Assembly (NCBI RefSeq): GCF_019097595.1
Contig: NC_080715.1
Span: forward strand, 4,239,073 to 4,303,072
DNA: 64,000 nucleotides
Origin: Hemibagrus wyckioides
Lineage: Eukaryota; Chordata; Actinopteri; Siluriformes; Bagridae
Reading direction: 5' to 3'
The notes under the pieces were generated by a model. The model saw only the letters and a program-made list of their open reading frames with translations, made no database searches and was not told the origin of the DNA. A program made the translations under genes and the position numbers. Of this stretch, positions 22,556 to 35,086 are shown one piece after another. Position 1 is the first letter of the stretch. Each line of letters opens with the position of its first letter.

Positions 22556-23348
22556 GTTTCAGTGGTTTATAAAAGTTTTAGAGTTATCATAGAATTAGGA
22601 TTGTTATAATGATTGGTTACATCTCTAATTTAAACACACTCTGGAAACTGCATAAGGCAAGTTGTTAATTTTGTAATTACAGTTAGCATTTCTTGGTTTC
22701 TGTAAATGTTAGCTAGTTCCATGTGAATGTAATGTTGAAGTTAGCTTAGCTCCATCATGTGTGTGTGTGTGTGTGGGTGTGTGTTTGTGTGTGTGTGTTT
22801 CAGCACCTGTAACTCTGGACCCCAACACTGTCTCTCCTAAACTCATTGTATCTGATGATCTGACCACTGTGAGAGTCAGTGATGAGGAACAGAAACTTCC
22901 TGATAATCCAGAGAGATTTGATGAATATCGGTGTATCCTGGGCTCTGAGGGCTTTAACTCAGGGACACACTGCTGGGATGTTGAAGTTGGAGACCCTACA
23001 TGGTGGAATGTGGGTGTGATGACAGAATCTGCTCAGAGGAAGGGGGAGATAATCTCCAGAAGTGGAATCTGGTGTGTGTGGTATTATGATGGTGAATATG
23101 GAGCAGGTTCTACACCACAGACATTCACTCACCTCTCAGTAAAACAGAAACTCCAGAGGATCAGAGTGAAACTGGACTGGGACAGAGGAAAGCTGTCATT
23201 CTCTGACCCTCTCACTAACACACACTTACACACTTTCACACACACATTTACTGACAAATTACTGCCATATCTATATGTTAATGGTAAAGAATCTCCTCTA
23301 AAGATCCTGCCACTTCAGTGCTCTGTAAGAGTGAATCAGATCAGTTAG
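17129..23348 (+). CDS. TRIM-family E3 ubiquitin ligase (RING, B-box 2, coiled coil, B30.2), six coding exons
   Basis: Exons: 17129-17527, 17936-18031, 18121-18351, 18480-18502, 18589-18707 and 22804-23348. All introns are GT-AG and phases agree, giving 470 residues. The 96, 231 and 23 bp middle exons are the usual TRIM layout. RING C3HC4 ligands are C12, C15, C27, H29, C32, C35, C48 and C51. The B-box 2 has C89, H92, C100, D103, C108, C111, H117 and H120. A coiled coil spans about 134-285 and PRY-SPRY about 290-470, with LDP, WDVEVG and LDWD motifs. The family moves ubiquitin onto targets bound by B30.2, in fish often in antiviral responses; the target here is unknown. The sequence resembles fish TRIM39/TRIM35/NF7-like proteins. 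Intron 5 (4.1 kb) is swollen by transposons. No defect is visible in the coding exons. Confidence 0.88.
18717..18775. repeat. (TTTC)n microsatellite
   Basis: About 14 tandem TTTC units, starting just after the intron 5 splice donor. Confidence 0.95.
18873..22392 (+). mobile_element. Gypsy solo LTR in TRIM intron 5, split by an L2 LINE
   Basis: 18873-18961 (TGTCAC..., ccagagggagccctcgcccg, ttccggttct) and 22141-22392 (gctccctctattgaacacg..., aataaatatctg) together match the LTR of the gypsy element at 38293-43083. The L2 sits between them at the gcttttaa site. No second LTR or internal genes are present. The right end and target duplication are unclear. Confidence 0.7.
18962..22140 (-). mobile_element. 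L2/CR1-clade LINE, near full length but inactivated
   Basis: Read on the minus strand. Endonuclease region 22079-21291 ([22 protein letters not shown]), where the expected GDF motif is changed to GGF, losing the catalytic aspartate. A 520-codon frame 21285-19723 holds reverse transcriptase ([39 protein letters not shown]). A shifted frame 19744-19283 holds the C-terminal part ([28 protein letters not shown]). The 3' end carries caataaag and a (TAGAA)n tail at about 18964-18985, usual for L2. A run of about 16 A marks the 5' junction. At least two frame breaks make it inactive. Confidence 0.85.
22497..22552. repeat. (ATT)n microsatellite
   Basis: About 18 ATT units in TRIM intron 5. A (GT)n run at about 22757-22800 lies directly before the exon 6 acceptor and is where its polypyrimidine tract would be. 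Confidence 0.95.
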
Positions 23349-24520
23349 AGCTGATATTGTTTTATTCCAGATCATTCATGAAATATTGCAGATTAAAAGA
23401 TTCATATTCTTTGTGAAAGTTTGTTTTTACAGAAGCACTGAACAGTTCATTGTGAAAAGTTTATTGAAGTGCTGTGACATTATTTCAGCTCACCTTGTCA
23501 ATGAAATCAAAATAATGTGAAAACTGGAAATATTGATAGAATATCTTATACTGATTACTAAACATTATATGTAGAATTTTGATATATTCTGAAATTTCAG
23601 GTTATTAAATAATATAAAGGTTGATTTTAAGTTAAAATAATGATCTACTCTGTTGAAAAAAAGAGTTATTAAATCAAGATTAATGTGTTATTAATTTTAA
23701 ATAACTACATATAACCTTTTCCTCCACAGCTTTCAGTTCAGGGCTTCAACACAAATAAACCACAGGAGGAAATTAAAATAATAAAAGTCTGTTTAAATGT
23801 AGAATTTGAAATCTGAAATAGATGATTTAATTTTATTGATGTATTTTAAATCATTTGAAATAACCTGAGACTTTGAAAGCTCATGTCTTTACTGTATTTG
23901 TACGTGTTAGCACTATGCTGTTAATCTTGGGTGAAATGTTTAGCTGGCTGTGTGTGTTATGTGTGAAACTGTACAGTGGAGGAGATGGCAGGAGGAGAAT
24001 CATTTATATTCATGAGCGTATCTCCCATATGCCAAGTTCACACTGCACGATTTTATCCGAAATCAGCAAATCAATCACCACTGAAAGCTCAGCCTCGTAT
24101 GGACTCTGATTTACCAGCAGAACTGATGCAATGAAATCTACCATCACTAAATCAGACAGAGAGATCAAGCCTGCTGAACAGATGGAAAAAATTAAAGTGT
24201 ACGATTACATACTGTCAGTGTGTCAGTACTGTTAGTGTTTTTATCATGTTAAATGTGTTATGTGACCAGATTTGGTTATAAACACAACAGAGTAATGAAT
24301 ATTCTGACATTTGATGTGAAGAAGTAAGAAACTGTGACATGTTACAACAATAACACATTAATGGTATGTTTAATGCAAAAATAAACAAATGTTGATCAGT
24401 AAGCTCTAGAGTAATATACAGAGCGAGTGTTGTGTTGTAAGGTTACTAGAGAAGAAGGTAATATGAATGGTATTATGTTTATAAAGTAAATAGAAATATA
24501 ACCTGAAGTATTTAACTTAA
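23349..24520. other. TRIM 3' flank and unassigned spacer
   Basis: To about 24029 it matches 44075-44553 and probably includes the TRIM 3' untranslated region. After that the copies diverge and nothing is recognised. Confidence 0.5.
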
Positions 24521-24614
24521 AGAAGACGTCAGGGTATTGTGTATTATCTGGGGTGTATTATACCATACAGCCGCTAGGGGGACCCAGAGTACACTGTATG
24601 GTGCAGTGACGCAT
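24521..24614 (+). repeat. Dispersed inverted repeat, copy B
   Basis: Contains gtattataccatacagccgc and matches the reverse complement of 8721-8815 across the whole stretch. No terminal repeats or tails mark it as a known transposon type. Confidence 0.7.
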
Positions 24615-25383
24615 GCGTGTTTGTTATTGTGTATTGTCCGAGTTATATGTATGTGTAAGTGTGTGTGGATAGTCAAGGCCATGAGTTAGAGGCACACAGA
24701 AACACAGTTTCCTTGCACAAATTAAACCAGATTACCTAAGTTGATAATAGCTGATACTAATATAAATAGCTGGACATTACTAATTGTACAGTATTAATAG
24801 TATTACTAGACTGCGTTTGCTAGACTGCACGTGTGTGAATGCATGACCAAACTCTGAGTTGACTGGATTTTGACTGTACCGCCCCTGGCCATCATTTGAG
24901 TGGCGCTGTGGGACGGGCAGATCGGGGTCCCGCTGACCAGAGTGTGTGACTGAGGAGCTCCCAGCATTGGGAGACATTGGGTGATTGATTATTCAAGTTT
25001 ATCTTTATTAAGATGATTTGTGTTGCATATTATTAATTATTAATAATAATTATTATTATTAATTATCATTAATAGTTAATTATTATCAATTAGTTAATTA
25101 TTATTAATTCATTATTATTATTATTATTATTATCAATTATTATTATTATTAATTAGGGTGTTGATTTTTCCCATGCCTTAGGTGGAATTTTAAATTGTTT
25201 CTTTCCAGATAACCCTTGACCTTGGTTGCCTAGTTGCTAAGTTATTGTTCTCTATTTAGCCTTTTAGCCTTTTGCTAATGTTGGTCAATGCTAAAGCTAA
25301 TGCTAAATGTTGAGGCTAGCTAATGGCTAATGCTAATGTTAGCGAAATGCTAATGCTAGAAACAGTGATGCTCATGCTTGCTT
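24615..25383. repeat. AT-rich spacer with (ATT)n/(TAA)n palindromic tract and GCTAATG repeats
   Basis: About 25027-25156 is built from TTA/TAA units in both orientations and could fold back on itself. About 25265-25370 has irregular repeats of gctaatg. No gene is seen. Confidence 0.6.
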
Positions 25384-26190
25384 TGTCACGGGTATACCAG
25401 ACTCCCTCACCAACCAACGTGCCCAATCACCCGAATATTAATCCAGCATACCTGCACCTAGTTACGTAATCACTCCCACTTCTCTGTTTAAGTGCACTCC
25501 TTCCACTCACTCACTGTCTGGTCTCCTTCAGGAAATACGTTGAATACGCCAAGACTCTCTACCTTGCATTATGCTATGCTACGCTTTGCTACTCCTTTCC
25601 AGCCTGTCTTCTTAGTTCCGGTATTCCCTTCTTCCGTCTCTCTTCCCGTTTTGTGTTTTTCAATAAACATACCCGTTTGGGTTTTTGCACTACATCTGTG
25701 TCTATTCTGGTTAACGTTACGGAAGACCAGACAACCAAAAGTATGAACCCAGCGGGTTCGGGCCCCTTTCAAGAGCCGGTGGAGTCGTTACGGAGGATTT
25801 TACAGCCGCCTACCACCACTTTTCCGCCACCTGCCGCTTCCACCTCTGTTTCTTATAGCGCTCCAAGACTCCAACAGTCCCATGGTTAATCCAGCGCCCT
25901 ACGCTGGTTCAGCAGAGGACTGCAACAGGTTTATATTACAATGCTCGCTCGCTGCTATTTCAGTCCATGCCCTCCTTGACTCTGGGTCAGCTGGCAATTT
26001 CATCTCCTCAAGCCTCTGTGACCAACTTGGGTTCAAGAAGAAAGTAAATACCACTGAATATCATATCCACTCTATCACAGGAAATCCCATTGGCAGTGGA
26101 AGAGTCTGTTACTGTGTGGGTCCAATTCAACTCCAGGTTGGCATGCTCCACACTGAAAACACCTTTTTACTGGTTCTGGAGAGATCTACT
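25384..26190 (+). mobile_element. Truncated Ty3/gypsy: 5' LTR, Gag start, protease start
   Basis: An LTR of about 338 bp starts TGTCACGGG (25384), has AATAAA near 25663 and ends near 25721. A Gag N-terminus follows (MNPAGSGPF, from 25741). Gag is then cut short and joined to the aspartic protease (LLDSGSAGNFIS, about 25974). The match ends near 26190 (LVLERST), before the reverse transcriptase. Gag and protease are related to the gypsy element at 45747-50211. Confidence 0.7.
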
Positions 26191-26676
26191 AACGTTACAT
26201 GCTTACTATTGATTAGTAAGGATAAATTAGACTGGTTAATTAAGCAATTAGGGACATACAGGGTAGTGCCTTAAGTTTATTATTTTATTTATTTATTTTA
26301 TTATTCTATAACATAGGCATCTTATGCTTGTTCATCATACCTGTTATGCTAGGTATAGCACAACAGCATTATTTACAACACATTTGTAGATTGTAATACG
26401 CTTGTGGCTTATAGCATTATTTTTGGTTTGTACCACATCTGTGGATTATAACAGAATCAGTGAAAGGGGACTTGTTTAAACAAAAACTCAAGTTCAAGAT
26501 TTCCATCAATTTTCAAAACTTTCCATAAAGGATTTAACCCCACTAAGTCACACAATGGAGACAAGTTTTTTCACACCTGCTGGAATTATAATGGCGAGAC
26601 ACATGGATGCAAGTAAAGACATTAGAAAATATATTAATAAATATTATTTTTTAGTACTAATTCCAACTTAGAGCTG
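26191..26676. other. Unassigned AT-rich sequence between gypsy fragment and retrovirus
   Basis: No domain is recognised. It may be decayed upstream sequence of the retrovirus. It contains loosely repeated motifs around ttgta-caca-tctgtgg-ttataa. Confidence 0.4.
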
Positions 26677-28124
26677 GTGCAACACCCAATTTTTCCGATC
26701 AGGAAGCCCAACTCAGACAAATGGCGACTAGTTCATGATCTACGGGCAATAAATCAAGTGGCGATGGAGGAAACTCCTGTGGTTCCGGATCCCCACACAT
26801 TGCTTTCCAACATTCCAGAAGACACAAAATGGTACACAGTAATTGATTTATGTTCAGCATTTTTCAGCATTCCACTGCATCCTGAGTCTCAGCCATTATT
26901 TGCATTTACTTATGAAAACCAGCAGTTCATGTATACAAGATTACCACAGGGATACTGTGAAAGCCCTTCAGTATTTAATCAAGTGCTGACACAGGATTTA
27001 GCTCATCTGCAGCTTGTAAGCAAGGTCTTGACATTTGTGGACGACATTCTAATCTGCAGTCAAACAAAAGCACAGTGCAAAAGCATAGTGAGTATTAATA
27101 TAGTTTTGGAAGGGACCATGCAGAAAATATCTCCCTCTCATGTAAAAACTATCTTAAACACACCACAACCACAGACTGTGTGACAAATGTTGTCATTCCT
27201 GGGCACGGCGGGATTTAGCCAAGGATATGTGATTTCACAATGAAAGTGCAACCACTTCTTGATATGATAAAAAATGCAAACCAAACAAAACCCTCTGCAC
27301 CATTAACCTGGACAGCTGAGGGACAGACGGGATTTGAACTGTTAAAAACCACGATGTCATCTGCACCGGCGCAAGCTAGTTCAAATTATAGCAAACCATT
27401 TCAGCTGTATGTATCTGAATAAAGGGGATTTGTATCAGCTGTTCTCATGCAACAACAACATGTAGTGGGAAAGCAGCCAATAGCATATTTTAGCACAGTT
27501 TTAGATAATGTAGAGAAGGGTATGCCTCCTTGTTATCGTGCAATAGCAGCAGCTGCATTTGCTTATCAGAAAGCTTCCATGATCACAATGGGTCATCCAG
27601 TAACATTATACATGTCACATGCATTACATGCGTTGTTAACAAGTCACTCATTTGTGTTAACCAATGCCCGGCGCACAGGCTATGACGTAATTCTCTCAGC
27701 TCCCAAGTTAACTATTAAAAGGTGCACTACCATTAATCCTGCAGATAAAATAGGGTTACCAACAGAGGGAATACCGCATAACTGTTCAGAAGAATCTGAA
27801 AAGTTCTTGAAATTAAGAGATGACTTAGAAACACAGCCTCTGGCGTTCGCTCAGCTTGTTCTGTTTGTTGACGGTTCATGTTACCGAACTGATGAGAGGA
27901 ATAGAGCTGGCTATGCAGTAGTACAGTATGATGCAGACATAGGTAAATTTACAACAGTTAGTGCTGAAACAGTTTCCCAGCCTCATTCAGCTCAACTGGC
28001 AGAAATAAAGGCTCTTACCATAGTGTGTAAGTTAGGAGCAGATAAGATATATACTATATATACTGATTCTGCTTATGCGAGTGTGTCATGTGTTTGGGCC
28101 AATATGGGCACAGAGAAGCTTTAA
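26677..28124 (+). pseudogene. Endogenous retrovirus pol: reverse transcriptase and RNase H, broken
   Basis: Reverse transcriptase 26677-27183 has WRLVHDLRAIN, RLPQGYCESPSVFNQ and a FVDDIL catalytic motif, as in class I (gamma/epsilon-like) retroviruses of fish. Stops at 27181 and 27421 and a shift near 27235 interrupt the connection region (27240-27422). RNase H lies in the frame 27447-28124 (LFVDGSCY, AQLAEIKAL, YTDSAYA). It is an old, non-functional copy. Confidence 0.75.
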
Positions 28125-28240
28125 AAGAGCTGATGGAAGTGCAATTTCTCTTGGTCCAGCGTTATCTGAACTGTAAATGCGATGAGATTACCTAGAAAGT
28201 TGGCTGTGGTTAAGTGCAGAGCTCACAAGTCTGACATTAA

Positions 28241-28562
28241 ATGTTAACAGGCAGACCAATGCCAGTAGCGTTCACACAGGGACCCTATAAGGGCCCAACC
28301 TTGGAACAGCTTGAAGGTGAAATGTCAAGTTATGTAAAACATCTAACCCAGATCCATAGAACTTTGTGTTCACAGGTTGGTGAAGCCGTACTGAGGTGGA
28401 GAAGCAGCCACGTCAGGTGGAGCCTGAAGATTACGTGTATATCAGAGTGTTCAAACGTAAACACTGGAAGCAGCCCCAACGTGAAGGCCCTTTTAAGGTG
28501 ATACTTACAACACCTACTGCCATCAAAGTTGAAGGTAAAGAGCACTGGTTTCATCTTAATCA
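28241..28562 (+). pseudogene. Endogenous retrovirus integrase C-terminus
   Basis: Begins GRPMPVAF and ends with a segment of the kind that closes gammaretroviral-type integrases (EGPF followed by TPTAIKV and HLNHC), reached only after a frameshift near 28425. The catalytic core of integrase is missing between RNase H (ending 28124) and here. Confidence 0.65.
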
Positions 28563-28857
28563 TTGTTGTTGAGCAACAGGGAAAGACTCAAAAGAGAAGC
28601 CCATAAAGCGTAAAGAAACAGAACCTGGGCTAATCACCGAAAGTGAAGACAGCGACGCTGATAAGCCTGACCCAGTAGCAGGAGGTCCAGCACAAAACAC
28701 TAGAGCCTGGATAAAAGCATCCCCTCAGTAAAATCATAATACAGGTAAACGCTACACCATAATAATGAATCAGCAACGCGGCCACTATTGTATTATGGGG
28801 GCTAGTTTGGTGACTATATATGTGAGGATTCTCTGGTTGATTTCTGTGGATTATTGA

Positions 28858-30608
28858 GTGAAGGAGAAAGACAAGCCTCTCCCTTACAATGAAACACTGA
28901 ATACTACCCTAAAGAATACTACTACAGGCATGAAGAGAGTAAAACGGCAAGAGGGAGTGGGCCAAGCGTATATGAACGACCAAGTGATACATGACACGCG
29001 AGCATCATCTAATCAGTTCCCGCACCTTGATTTGGCTCATGCAGAAGCGATAGTACATAATCATATGAGATGTGCACTAGGCCTACTGCTACATGGAATT
29101 GAACTTAAATCCACAGACCTGTGCTATAACCGTAATTATTTTGTGACATACACACTTGCGTATACAGGTACACCAAGGGGTAACACACACAACCTAGCAG
29201 ATAACATAAACACACAATATTCCCCTTCTTTGAAAATACAAACCAAAGTACCTAAAGTAAGAAACCTGACCCTGACTAGTTCCGTGAGCGTGATTATTAA
29301 AGGCAATCCCTTTAATGCTCACTGTAATGAAATACAACCCCTAATTTATTTCAGTATAAATGGTCCTCGCACGTTAACACCAGAAAACTACACCAGTGAC
29401 TGTAAAGCTAAAATATATGCACCGATGTAGAAGCCTGATATAGGCATTAGTCAGGCAGAAATGGAGTTTTGTGCTACATGTGACCGTTAGTGTTCGTAAG
29501 TGTTCAGTTTTAAGAGTTGGCGCAGTTACTGAACGTCATGAAAGTATTAGAGGGTTAACTTCTCACTCACACAAAAAGTCACGTTGATGTTAACACTGAA
29601 GAGTTTGTACCTAATTTGTACCATCAATGGCTTCATGATTCAGCACGTCAGGTCATCACTAACAGCACATGCATTATATGTCATAATCGCTCACGTCAAC
29701 CCAGATGAGTAATGCCCACTAGAGGGGTACATGAATGCAAATATACACCTTATACACCTTATACACCTTATAACAGCTCATACCTTTGCCCACCATTGTG
29801 TCTTTTAGGATCAGCGGCACAAACCCATGGCACTGACTGGATGCGTAATTTAAGCAGTTCTTGCACTTTTCTTCCCAGCGCCACACAGACTATAACAGAT
29901 ATGCAAATGCAGCCTGAGCAAACTTTCCCGCTGTGTGTGTGCTCACGGGGTATAATATCTGTCAGAGCACTTCCTGAAATCGCATATCAGGATATATTAG
30001 ATGCTAGACATCCTGTAGTAAATGTTAAATCCTCATGTAAGGCATCTGAATATGGATGTGAGCCATTAACCCCTGTCAAAATGCAATTGCCAGACCTTAG
30101 GTTGGGAACACTTCCAATTGCTGATATTTTTTGGTATTGTGGGGGCACACAGGCGTTTCAGGTACTTCCGCACTCATGTGCACTGCTGTGCTGCTAGATG
30201 GAAGATTTAACTGTTTATGAGCTAAATGACATTCAGCTTCAGACAATAATTGATTCAGTTCCACAGCGCATACCTGCAACATGTAGCGTTCCAGAAACTC
30301 CATCAAAGGACAGTTTGAACACTTACTTGAGCGGAGAGAATATGTCCATGGTTTCAAGATATGGCCCAGATCCAGAAATTTACATAGACTGGAAGGGAAT
30401 GCCGTTGGGCGTCCCTGAGGAGTACCGAGCGCTCAAAGAATCTATGTCACTTGCACTGCTGATTTTCTTACCCCATATGCACAGAAACTCAACTACATCT
30501 GGTACAACCAACAACGCTTTATTGACCACACCTCACCTTAAACTTAAACAGAATTTGAATAGGTTGTTAGATGTAAAACCATGTAAGGAACCAGTTGGTT
30601 CATTATAG
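28858..30608 (+). pseudogene. Endogenous retrovirus env-like region, broken
   Basis: Three open pieces: 28858-29430, 29712-30197 and 30198-30608. The first has several N-glycosylation sequons and a basic RVKR site near its start. The second is Cys-rich. The third has GVPEEYRALKE, which resembles fish retroviral transmembrane subunits, and then shifts frame. A triplicated atacacctt motif lies at about 29742-29773. The location after pol and before an LTR supports env. Stops and shifts make it non-functional. Confidence 0.55.
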
Positions 30609-31612
30609 GGGAAAAAAAGGAAAAAAATATATATATAAAACCACAAAAATAGAGATGAGCAAATCTGGCTGAGTCATCGTTAGTGGGTTAGTTAGAATTA
30701 TTCCCGAACTTTCTGGCGTCTATCTTCTGGCTTTGGCGTAAACAACATAAGGGCATAAGCTAGCATATTATATCATGTCATGGAGCTGACTCCACTGAGA
30801 CAGAAAAACATGTTGATGAAAATTCAGAATCCTTGAGATTAAGGGTGAGAACACCATAAAAGGGTTATCGGACACGTTCGAGAGAAAGCGTAAGGTCATT
30901 TTTTAAAAAATAATTAAAGTTAATATAAACTTCATATAATGTACAGAACTTATATTACACCACCTACGCAATTAAGAAGTAGGTTACCCAGTTAAGTGGA
31001 AGAATGGTAAAATTCCTTGTGGCAAAAGTAAAGAACAAAACAACAGGTGCCGATTTAAAAGGGTTAAAGGGCTTGAGGCAATGGAGAAGATTTAGAATTA
31101 AATTAAATTAAATTAAATTAAATTAAATTAAATTAAATTAAATTAAATTAAATTAAATTAAATTAAATTAAATTAAACTGACTAATCCTAACCTAAATAA
31201 ATAAACTCACCGTAAATCAAACTAGACTAAGATCACAGAGCCATTTTACCCCTTTTACCTTTACCATATTATCATTATCCCATAGGCAACGAGTGAAAAC
31301 TGAAGTAAAATAAGGGTAGCACCCTTTCCTTAAATTATGGTAAAAATCCTCAGGATTCTAAGTAATTGCCTGGCAATCACCATGAACCACAAAGGAACAA
31401 CAAACAAGTACAGAAATATATGGAACATGTGGGTTATGTAGGTTAAAATATAAGTGGTAAAATAAATGTGTAATGAAATAAATGTGCTTTTTGTTTTAAA
31501 TAAGTTCTGAAATCCAGACAGATCAACAACTAATACATGTTAAAATTAAAACTTGTGACACGTAGGCTGTATGAAAGCCACAGAAAGGTGGGGCTGGTTT
31601 TGAGGGGGAAAA
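30609..31612. other. Retroviral 3' non-coding region with (TTAAA)n repeat
   Basis: No genes are seen. Two purine-rich tracts are possible polypurine tracts: 30608-30628 and 31600-31611 (gagggggaaaaa). A (TTAAA)n microsatellite of about 17 units lies at 31094-31178. Confidence 0.5.
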
Positions 31613-31946
31613 ATTGGTGAACATCAAAACAATCCATAGAAAAAATTGACCCCAGCAAGTTTAGGTAGCTGGGCTAGAAGGTATATATATACTGGGGGAT
31701 TTGTGAAGGGGGCGTACTTGACTGCATCGATTCATGAATCTGTGTAATTGAGTGCCATTTTTCGGTGATATTTTTCTAAATAAAACCAGTTGCTTTTTCT
31801 CATCCAAGCCTGGGGGAGTTCTTTATTTCTTTGTTTCTCCTGCATTTTTTTATCTGAACTGTAAGACGTTTGATAATATTGGTAATTGAAAAAGGCTCCA
31901 AGACCACCCTGAAGTGTCCACCCGGAGAGGGGCTCTGGGTTCCGAC
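31613..31946 (+). mobile_element. Endogenous retrovirus 3' LTR
   Basis: The stretch follows a purine tract. It has a TATA-like box (tatatatatac, about 31682), AATAAA near 31780 and the end ctctgggttccgaca at 31946, matching the LTR-like end at 1284. If the tract at 30608 is the true one, the LTR is about 1.3 kb instead. No 5' LTR is visible. Confidence 0.55.
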
Positions 31947-32412
31947 ATTTACAAGCAACACACTTTTTTTTACAACACAATTTCATCTTGACTCAAAAAT
32001 AAGAGGACTAGGAGCTAACAGACAAAATGGTAACAATTTGTGAAACATAAGAGTCCAGTTTTGTGCTCAAAACAATGCAAAAACACAGTAAATAAGACAG
32101 AGTGCCCATCAAAGCAACTTACCAGCAGCAAGGCTTCACAAGACTGCTGCTGATTAGCCCCGCCCCCTAATGCAATAAGCATTAACAACCAATGGCCAGT
32201 TTTCCCAATTTATGTAAGGATTTAACTAATGATTATTTTAACTCTGTTACATATGCACCACATCATTACCTTTCAGTTTCAGTAGATTTCAAACAACCTC
32301 ACCAGTGTTAATTAAATAACTATGTTTTCAGATCAGACATTGTCGAGTAGAGCAAATTCTTTGTGCACACTGATGTGGTAAGAAGTGCTCTAATACAATC
32401 TTACAGAAATAC
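31947..32412. other. Unassigned spacer
   Basis: AT-rich with no coding signal, lying between the retroviral LTR and the start of duplication copy 2. Confidence 0.4.
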
Positions 32413-32587
32413 TGAACTGTTTTATGTGTTTTTGTTTCTGTTTTCTAACTGTCAAAACACTGTCATCACAGCAGCACAGTACTATAAAATAGTAAAATGC
32501 TGAACATTGCTTTATTAATTTAAATACAGATTCTTTATATGTGATCCATATTAATATTTCAAAATATTAACACACAAAATCCATATT

Positions 32588-32614
32588 CAATAATAATAAT
32601 AATAATAATAATCA

Positions 32615-32645
<31 letters not shown>

Positions 32646-32677
32646 AAAAAGAAGAAGAAGAAGAAGAAGAAGAAGAA
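32588..32677. repeat. (AAT)n then (GAA)n microsatellite
   Basis: AAT units give way to about 20 GAA units. The matching position in copy 1 is pure AAT, so the array has changed type since the duplication. Confidence 0.9.
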
Positions 32678-34654
32678 TTGTATAAAACAATAGAGGATAT
32701 GGTGACTTTTTCTAACTATAATTTACACATCAAATGATGCTACATGTGGACACAGTGTCTAGTTTGGGAATCTCTGCCTTAGAGAATGATTTTAAATAAA
32801 AGTAAAAATAAATATGATGATGGTCATATGTGCCATAAAATAATTACAACATTCCTTACTTTGTACCACGTATTTATTTGTTCCTTTTTATTTTCTTGTT
32901 GTTCTCTTTAGACAGGTCAAGATGTAGATGGCAGCCAGACAAGACAGCAGCTTTCCACATCGTTATTAGGCCTGTGGAAGAACAAGAATTCTACAGATAG
33001 TATGTAGGCAACTGTATTGTTTTATCTTTATTATAGAAATATTTTTATTAATGTTCCTTTACAGTGTAACATCCTTCTGACTGAAACCATCACAGGGTGA
33101 AATCCAAAGGATTCACTATTGTTCTTCGATGTCAGCTAATCCTGATTTTCATTCATCTTTCAAGGTTTCATTATGATTAATCCAGAAAGACACCAATATG
33201 AAAACAGGCATTTTAGAAAGCTAAAAACATTAAGTGAAGTGTCTGGGGCTAAATCCCCATACATTAAAACTTTAGAAATGCCCCTGGGGATGCCAAACAC
33301 TGAACTTAGACTAGGAAAAACAAAACAAAACAAACAAAATAAACATTAAACAGACGTGCAATGAAGTATTGAACCTAACAACAAAAAGAAACACTAGTAG
33401 TGGTTGTTACAGATGAACCCCACCCCCCACCCTGGAACAGCTCCAGATGTTTCCAAATCGGAAATAGGGAGAATCTGAATTCCTACTTGAGTTAAAGTAC
33501 AAAAGTACTTGTATAAAAATGTACTCTTAGCTCTAATGTTGTCATTTTTTGTAATTAACTGTTCATTTTAGGTGAGATGAATCTGTCTCTACTCACATAT
33601 GCCTTTTAATACAAGGTCTGAGAAATGATCATGATCCAGATGTCAGTTAACATTATTCTAAGTCAAGGAGCTCAAAGGGAACATGGGGCTGGAAAACAGC
33701 AGGACTTGAGATCAATTAGATTTTCCTGTTAAAATTTATGTTATACTTAAGATAGTAACATCTACATCTAGCTCACCTCTACATCTTCACAAATATGATG
33801 TTGAATTCTTGTAAGAAGAAATCGTACGTTACTGAGGAGGCAGAGCAAGCATCTGAATATTAAAGACGTTCTTCCTTTCTACAACTTAAAACAAATCCTG
33901 CAGGTCAGGCCACAGGCCATGGGTGTGCAGGTGGAGGGATGGGGTCAGGGTTTTCTGCCATCATAGTCTACAGTATTTCACTCTGTGACACTGCAGTTTT
34001 AATGCTCTACTGAACCGTTTACACTCACTGCATTTAATGAAATCAAAAACGATTCATTCAACAATAATGCACACTGTATCTTGGTTTGCTGTGCTGTAAT
34101 TAGACAATTTATTTTTCTTTTCTTTTTTTAAATAAAAGTAAGAAGAGATGTGGGACAATGTAGAGGAGTAGAAATTACAATATGTTACTTCAAAATGTAG
34201 TGGAGTGAAAGTAAAAATTTGGTAAAGGACAGATACTGGAAAAAGATATTTATCCACCATGATTTATACATAATGGGACAATATTAACTACAGTATATTT
34301 TCATTTAACAAGAACTCAGAGAAGCTTTTAAAATCATATATTATATTTATCCAGAGCAACTTGTGTTTATCTCCATTATACACATGAGGGGCAAGAGCCT
34401 TACTCAGGGGCCCAGCACTAGCAGCATGGTGTCCTGGGATTTAAACTCACAACCTTACAAGCAGTAGTCCAACACCTGATAATTTGCCTTTCATTGATTC
34501 CCCCCCTTCCACTAATTATTTGCAATGAGTATAATGAATTCAATTCAGGGAGTATAACATGTTTGTCTGGAAGCTCTTACTCTGCATACAATTCTTAAAT
34601 TATAATGCCACTGGTGCACCTACAAAGATAATGTGACCAATGCACTCTCTCTCT

Positions 34655-34686
<32 letters not shown>

Positions 34687-35086
34687 ATTTTTACTGTATG
34701 AATGCAAAATCATTTTAAATAAGAGATCAAGATAATACTAACACATGATGACCCCAGTGACCTCCCTGGGCATTCTTGGTGTAATTTGTACTTTTTTACA
34801 GATAGTTATGTCAGAAACACACTGATAGATTTTTAATTCACTTACACAATGAACAAAAAATTAATCAGGTGTTAATGTACAGTAAAATGTGGAAAGAATG
34901 GCTTTTCTGTCTGAGATCCAGTTCATCCCACTGGGAATTAAAATGATTTGGATCTAGTGTAAGAAAGACTTTAACAGATTGCATGAAATAGATAATTATT
35001 CTCAGATCAGAAAGCTCAGATTCATCACTGCATTAATTTATAACAAAATTGCTGTTAATTCATCTGTAGTTAGTTGTTAAAGGTGC
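32678..35086. other. Anonymous duplicated flank, no gene seen
   Basis: Counterpart of 10480-16128 without the hAT. The undisturbed hAT target reads attcagggagtataac at about 34542-34557. A (CT)n run lies at about 34645-34688. Confidence 0.6.

Larger units (their letters stand above)
10238..24029 (+). repeat. Segmental duplication, copy 1 (TRIM locus)
   Basis: Homologous in the same orientation to 32413-44553. Matching landmarks run in order: flank from ctgttttatgtg, a microsatellite, about 2 kb of anonymous sequence, a (CT) run, a solo LTR, TRIM exons 1-6 and the 3' flank to gagcgtatctcc. Copy 1 alone carries the hAT at 12362-15455 and the L2/gypsy-LTR nest in intron 5. It keeps about 145 bp (around 15490-15640) that copy 2 lacks. 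Confidence 0.9.
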
